Of a DNA stretch of 64,000 nt, positions 60,153-64,000 are shown in pieces. The position numbers and the translations under genes were made by a program. This DNA comes from Nitratireductor sp. ZSWI3 (GTDB taxonomy: Bacteria; Pseudomonadota; Alphaproteobacteria; Rhizobiales; Rhizobiaceae): contig NZ_JANKOF010000013.1 of the NCBI RefSeq assembly GCF_024655565.1, positions 1-64,000 of the forward strand. Direction: 5' to 3'. The notes beneath the pieces are model-generated. The model was not told the DNA's origin, did not search any database, and worked only from the letters and a program-made list of their open reading frames with translations. How positions within the stretch are numbered: the first letter of the stretch is position 1; each line of letters opens with the position of its first letter.

Positions 60153-61094
60153 CTATTCGGCGGCGATCGCGGCGGGCGACAGCCGGAAGCCGTAGCGCTC
60201 CTCGAGACCGAGCTTGCGCACGGCATCGATGCCGGCCTGAAGGGCGGTGCCCGAGATCGGCTTCAGCGGCTTGCGCAGCGGGCCGGCCGGCAGGCCGATG
60301 AGGCGCATCAGCGTCTTGATCGCCACCGGATTGATGGCCGAATAGGCGAAATGCAGCATCGGCAGGTTGGTGAGCCAGGCCTCGCGGCAGGCGAAGGCAT
60401 CCTCGCCGTTCTCCCACTTCTTGGAGATGACCGCCATCTCGCGCGGGATGATGTTGCCGGTCATGTTGGCCGTGCCATCGCCGCCGAGCGCCATGGTGGG
60501 GATGACGAGGCCCAGATTGGGCGAGCAGCAGCACATGATGGACATGTCCGGCTTGGCCGCACAGACCTGGGCCACCTGCCCGACGCGGGTGGTGGATTCC
60601 TTCAGCACCACCATGTTGGGATGCTGGGCGAGCTTCAGGATATCCGTCCAGTGCAGGTCGGTCTTCACCCGCGGCGGGTTGTTGTAGAAGCCGATGGGGA
60701 AATCCTCCGCATCGCAGACCTCCAGCGCGTAATCGGTGATCGCATCGTTGTCGGCGCAGATATAGGCCGGCGCGGCGATGATGGCGCCGTCGGCCCCCTC
60801 GCCCTTCGCATAGCGCACATAGTCGATGGTCGTCTCGGTGTTGTTGCCCGTGCAGCCGTAATACATGAGCATGTTGCCCGGCTTCATCTTCGCCGTCTGC
60901 GAGATGATCTGCCGGCGCTCCTCGGGCGAGAGCATGGAGACCTCACCGGTCGATCCCATGATCAGGACCGCCTCGGTGCCGTTTTCCGCGTGCCAGTTCA
61001 GAAGCGTGCGAAAGCCCTCGAAATCGATGGACCCGTCATCGTTCATCGGCGTGACGAGCGCGACGAAGGAACCCTTTGGCTTGATGTGCGACAT
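60153..61094 (-). CDS. Dihydrodipicolinate synthase family lyase/aldolase
   Basis: 313 residues from ATG 61094 (MSHIKPKGSFVALVTPMN). The N-acetylneuraminate lyase/DHDPS fold is clear: GSTGEVSMLSPEERRQII and the Schiff-base Lys in MVVLKEST (about residue 165), with the Tyr in IGFYNNPPR. The second substrate loop, usually AGxGxxxT, reads YYGCTGNNTE. Members of this family act on oxo-acids, including Δ1-pyrroline-4-hydroxy-2-carboxylate in hydroxyproline breakdown. It is fourteen bases after dctM. Role here is inferred from the DadA-like gene. Confidence 0.9.
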   Translation of the reverse strand: MSHIKPKGSFVALVTPMNDDGSIDFEGFRTLLNWHAENGTEAVLIMGSTGEVSMLSPEERRQIISQTAKMKPGNMLMYYGCTGNNTETTIDYVRYAKGEGADGAIIAAPAYICADNDAITDYALEVCDAEDFPIGFYNNPPRVKTDLHWTDILKLAQHPNMVVLKESTTRVGQVAQVCAAKPDMSIMCCCSPNLGLVIPTMALGGDGTANMTGNIIPREMAVISKKWENGEDAFACREAWLTNLPMLHFAYSAINPVAIKTLMRLIGLPAGPLRKPLKPISGTALQAGIDAVRKLGLEERYGFRLSPAAIAAE

Positions 61095-61108
61095 GGTCTT
61101 GTCCTTTC

Positions 61109-62398
61109 CTAGAAGAATTGCGGCGCCAGCCATTTCGGCAGCCCGAGCACGATCGACGGGAACCAGAGCGACAGGCACGCGACGAGCACCGTCAGCCCGC
61201 AGATCGGCAGCACCGCCAGCATGGCGCGCCCGAGCCGCACTCCGCCGATCTGCGAGGCGATGAGCAGACAGATGCCGTAGGGCGGCGTGATGAGCCCGAC
61301 CGACAGGACGATCGTGCTCAGAACGCCGAGATGGACGGGATCGTAGCCGGCCTGGTTGCCCAGGGCCTGGATGATCGGCAGGAAGATGAGCGTCGCCGAG
61401 ATCGGGTTGAGCACCGTGCCGATCAGGAGCAGGAAGCCGATCAGAAGCAGCATGATGCCGTAGCGGTTCGACGTCACCCCCGTGATGAAATCGACGACGA
61501 TCTCGGCAGCGCCCAGATAGGCGATCAGCCAGCCGAAGATGCCGGCACCCGCCACGGTGAAAAGCGGCACGGCGAAATCGATGACCGCATCCGTGAGCAG
61601 TTTCGGCATCGCCCGCAACGGAACGTCGCGGTAGACGACCAGCGTCAGGAACAGCGCCCAGGCGACGGCAACGATCGAGCCCTCGGTCGGCGTGAAATAG
61701 CCGCCGACGATGCCCCCCAGCACCAGAACCGGGATGAGCAGCGGCGCCGCGCCCCGGACCATGACCCGCCCCACGGCCAGCACGCCGGGAAAGGGATTGG
61801 CCGGATAGCCCCGCCGGATGGCGAGCAGATAGGTGTAGGCCATCATGAACAGGCCGATCATGACGCCCGGCATCACACCGCCCAGGAACAGGGCGCCGAT
61901 CGAGACATTGCCGAACGCGCCGTAGACGATGAGGATGATGGACGGCGGGATGATGACGCCAAGGGTCGAGGATGCCGCCGTCAGCGCCACGGCGAAGGCC
62001 GGGTCATAGCCTGCCTTCTTCATCGCCGGGATGAGGATCGAGCCGACGCTCGCCGTGTCGGCCGCCGCCGAACCCGACAGGCTGGCGAAGATCATCGACA
62101 CGAACACATTGACGTGGCCAAGCCCGCCCCGCACATGGCCGACCGTCGCATCGGCCACCTTGAGGAGCCGGTCGGTGATCGAGCCGGCGTTGAGGATGCG
62201 GCCGAGCAGCATGAAGAAGGGCACGGCCAGCAAGGTGAAGCTGTCGATGCCGGAATACATCTGGTTGACGACCGACGTCAGCGGTAGGTCCTCGACATAC
62301 ATGACGAGAACCGAGGAGACGATCAGCGAGAAGCCGATGTTTACCCGCAGTGCGATGAGCACGAAAAACGACAGGAGAAGGAGCAGAAGCGGGTTCAT
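61109..62398 (-). CDS. dctM: TRAP transporter large permease
   Basis: 429 residues from ATG 62398 (MNPLLLLLLSFFVLIALRVNIG), overlapping the dctQ stop. The open frame continues 139 codons further upstream but only as a shadow of dctQ. About twelve membrane segments are present, with the DctM-typical GGVMPGVMIGLFMMAYTYLLA and VALTAASSTLGVIIPPSIIL. It carries solute bound by the DctP protein using the sodium gradient. Confidence 0.94.
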   Translation of the reverse strand: MNPLLLLLLSFFVLIALRVNIGFSLIVSSVLVMYVEDLPLTSVVNQMYSGIDSFTLLAVPFFMLLGRILNAGSITDRLLKVADATVGHVRGGLGHVNVFVSMIFASLSGSAAADTASVGSILIPAMKKAGYDPAFAVALTAASSTLGVIIPPSIILIVYGAFGNVSIGALFLGGVMPGVMIGLFMMAYTYLLAIRRGYPANPFPGVLAVGRVMVRGAAPLLIPVLVLGGIVGGYFTPTEGSIVAVAWALFLTLVVYRDVPLRAMPKLLTDAVIDFAVPLFTVAGAGIFGWLIAYLGAAEIVVDFITGVTSNRYGIMLLLIGFLLLIGTVLNPISATLIFLPIIQALGNQAGYDPVHLGVLSTIVLSVGLITPPYGICLLIASQIGGVRLGRAMLAVLPICGLTVLVACLSLWFPSIVLGLPKWLAPQFF

Positions 62399-62865
62399 GA
62401 GGGCCTCTTGCTGGCCATGTCCCGGATGGCTTCCAGGAGGAAAAGCGCCATCAGCCCGCCGCTGAGCGGCATGGGCAGGAACATCCAGGAATGCGAAATG
62501 CCGAGCGAGGCGACGGTGCTCGTGCGACGGATCTCGGTCAGCGTCCAGCCGTGCACCACGAGCACGTAGATCACGAGGGCCGCCGAAAGGACACCGACGA
62601 TGTCGAGCAGGAAGCGGAACCCGCCCCACGTCTCCGGCCAGATGTCGACCATGTAATGGGCGCCGCGGCGGAACGCGACCGCCGCACCGATGAAGATCAG
62701 CCACGAGAACAACAGCTGCGCGAGGTCGAGCGTCCAGATCAGGGGCATCCTGAAGATATTCCGCGCCCCGACCTGAAGGCCGACCGTCACGACGAGTGCC
62801 AGGAAGCCGATCCAAAGCCCGAACTCGGTGACTTTGACGATCGCGTTCGCAATGCGGGTCAGCAT
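62395..62865 (-). CDS. dctQ: TRAP transporter small permease
   Basis: 156 residues from ATG 62865, with GGAAGG seven bases upstream; a longer frame exists but reads through the intergenic repeat. Four membrane segments and the DctQ pattern NIFRMPLIWTLDLAQLLFSW and FRRGAHYMVDIWPETW fit the family. It overlaps dctM by four bases and lies 160 bases after dctP, with a hairpin-rich repeat between. Confidence 0.93.
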   Translation of the reverse strand: MLTRIANAIVKVTEFGLWIGFLALVVTVGLQVGARNIFRMPLIWTLDLAQLLFSWLIFIGAAVAFRRGAHYMVDIWPETWGGFRFLLDIVGVLSAALVIYVLVVHGWTLTEIRRTSTVASLGISHSWMFLPMPLSGGLMALFLLEAIRDMASKRPS

Positions 62866-62910
62866 GCCAGAACCTTCCGAACGGAGAAGCGCGGCGGCTT
62901 GTGCCGCTTG

Positions 62911-63019
62911 ATCGCGATGATTGGATCGGCTCGATCCAAAATCATCGCGATCGCTTTCAAAAAATTGGAGCGGGATGCGGGCGGAAAACCGCTTCACACC
63001 TTTCCTCATCCCGCTCCAA
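62911..63019. repeat. Paired palindromic intergenic repeat in the TRAP operon
   Basis: Two hairpins lie side by side. The first (62911-62951) pairs ATCGCGATGAT…GGATCG with CGATCCAAAATCATCGCGAT with a two-base bulge. The second (62965-63019) pairs TTGGAGCGGGATG with CATCCCGCTCCAA and has an inner GCGG/CCGC stem. On the minus strand the second is followed by a T-rich run, so it can act as a partial terminator after dctP. This type is widespread in rhizobial genomes. Confidence 0.75.
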
Positions 63020-63024
63020 GCCCG

Positions 63025-64000
63025 TCACTGCTGCCCCTTCAGGAGTGCATACTCGTCTTCGAGGTCGAGCTCGGCCGCAAGATCCGCCTGGATGGGCGAA
63101 AGGATCCCGACGAACGCCGCCGTATCCGGCCTCGTGACCTTGACGCCGTGTTCGGCCTGAAGCGTTTCGACGAGCTGGTCGTCATACTCCTTGGCCTTGT
63201 CGACCCCGAGCTGGTTGGCGGCCACCGCCGCCTCCTGCACCACCTTCTGCAGGTCTTCCGGCAGCTTGTTCCAGGTCCGGTTGGAAATGGAGATGTGGTT
63301 GATCTGGATCGTGTGCTCCGTCAGGGCGAGGTTGGGAGCCACCTCGTAGAGCTTTGACCCGGCATAACCCGGCAGCGAGCTTTCCAGCGCCCCGGCGACA
63401 CCGGTCTGGACGGCGGCGTAGAGCTCGCCCCAGGCGACGGTGACCGGCAGCATGCCGAGGGCGGCCCAGGTTTCCGAGTCCATGGGCGATGGCGGGGTGC
63501 GCATCTTCAGGCCCTTCAGGTCGTCCGGGCCGTTGACGACGGTTGCCGCCGTCGACAGGTTGCGGGTGCCGGAGGCGCCGAGTGCCAGAAGCTTCATGTT
63601 CAGGGCGCGGTCTTCATAGACCTTCTGGAAATGCGCCTCGACCGGCGTTCCCGGACCGACCCGGGCAAGCGCATCGTCCATGCCCTTGAAGAGGTAGGGC
63701 ATCGTGAAGATCGCGTATTCCGGCACCTGCTGCACCGCGTTGCTGGTGGTGCTGATCATCACGTCGATCGTGCCGAGACCGATTTCGCTGATCACCGCCG
63801 GATCCTGGCCGAGTTGCCCGGAATCGAAGATCCGCACGGCGATGCGGCCGGCGCTCTTGGCCTCGATGTCTTCCTTCAGGAAGGCCGCCATGTCGTTGTA
63901 GGGGTGCGGCGACTTCACCAGCGTGTGAACGCGGATGTTGAAGTCGGCGGCATGCACGGTGCCGCCGAGGCCGAGCACCGCTGCGGCGGCGAGGAAGAGC
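63025..64000 (-). CDS. dctP: TRAP transporter substrate-binding protein, 5' end beyond the window
   Basis: At least 325 residues; the frame runs off the window edge, and the visible start LFLAAAAVLGLGGTVHAADF is the tail of a signal peptide. The DctP pattern is intact: GRIAVRIFDSGQLGQDPAVISEIGLGTIDV, MRTPPSPMDSETWAALGMLPV (the conserved Arg that salt-bridges a substrate carboxylate) and GVAGALESSLPGYAGSKLYEV. It binds an organic acid or amino-acid-like solute in the periplasm for DctQM. It heads the operon. Confidence 0.93.
   Translation of the reverse strand, partial: LFLAAAAVLGLGGTVHAADFNIRVHTLVKSPHPYNDMAAFLKEDIEAKSAGRIAVRIFDSGQLGQDPAVISEIGLGTIDVMISTTSNAVQQVPEYAIFTMPYLFKGMDDALARVGPGTPVEAHFQKVYEDRALNMKLLALGASGTRNLSTAATVVNGPDDLKGLKMRTPPSPMDSETWAALGMLPVTVAWGELYAAVQTGVAGALESSLPGYAGSKLYEVAPNLALTEHTIQINHISISNRTWNKLPEDLQKVVQEAAVAANQLGVDKAKEYDDQLVETLQAEHGVKVTRPDTAAFVGILSPIQADLAAELDLEDEYALLKGQQ

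Noticed and set aside
1-64000. Insertion sequences, prophage, tRNA or rRNA genes
   Set aside because: No transposase, integrase, phage structural domain or cloverleaf with CCA-type end was seen in the coding calls or gaps; the only repeats are small palindromic elements and in-gene tandem repeats. This was by eye, so a short tRNA could be missed.

Overview
The window is 64 kb of GC-rich alphaproteobacterial chromosome. The gene content (PrtDE-type type I secretion, NodPQ-like cysD-cysNC, TRAP and ABC uptake operons, M20 amidohydrolases, BisC, adenine deaminase, LacI, GntR and AraC regulators) and the small palindromic intergenic repeats point to Hyphomicrobiales, most likely near Mesorhizobium/Phyllobacteriaceae. 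That placement is inference; there is no rRNA or marker gene here. I saw no tRNA, rRNA, CRISPR array, transposase or prophage gene.

Region 1 (0-14.1 kb, minus strand) is a surface-protein operon. An AraC-type regulator precedes a 2989-residue exported protein made of DUF11-like domains, about ten near-identical 360-bp repeats each carrying an EF-hand-like loop, an SdrD-B-like domain and a degenerate OmpA-like end. It is coupled by an ATGA overlap to a 1249-residue predicted outer-membrane beta-barrel protein.

Region 2 (14.8-37.6 kb) is the most unusual part: a sulfur and glycan locus wrapped around a type I secretion system. It holds a SulP anion transporter, a sulfotransferase, two glycosyltransferases, a UDP-sulfoquinovose synthase (SqdB), a pyruvyltransferase-like protein with a long extra domain, a PrtD/HlyD export pair with a 600-residue low-complexity repeat protein behind it, a sugar epimerase, and cysD plus cysNC, which make PAPS. 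Two paralogous Gly/Leu/Asp-rich proteins bracket the secretion and sulfate-activation genes. I infer a cell-surface or secreted product decorated with sulfate and possibly sulfoquinovose or pyruvate. No Wzx, Wzy or Wza export genes are present, so the T1SS proteins themselves are candidate scaffolds.

Region 3 (38.5-49.5 kb) is purine or nucleoside salvage. A LacI regulator with a perfect palindromic operator precedes a PotD/B/C/A-type ABC transporter, a nucleoside hydrolase and an adenine deaminase. Next come two M20 amidohydrolases and an orphan phosphoribosyltransferase.

Region 4 (49.5-64 kb) has a dipeptide-type ABC transporter with a fused permease-ATPase and a FadR-type regulator. Converging on it is a seven-gene minus-strand operon: TRAP transporter (dctP truncated by the window edge), DHDPS-family lyase, BisC-type molybdoenzyme, SDR and DadA-type FAD oxidase. 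Together these look like amino-acid-derivative uptake and oxidation.
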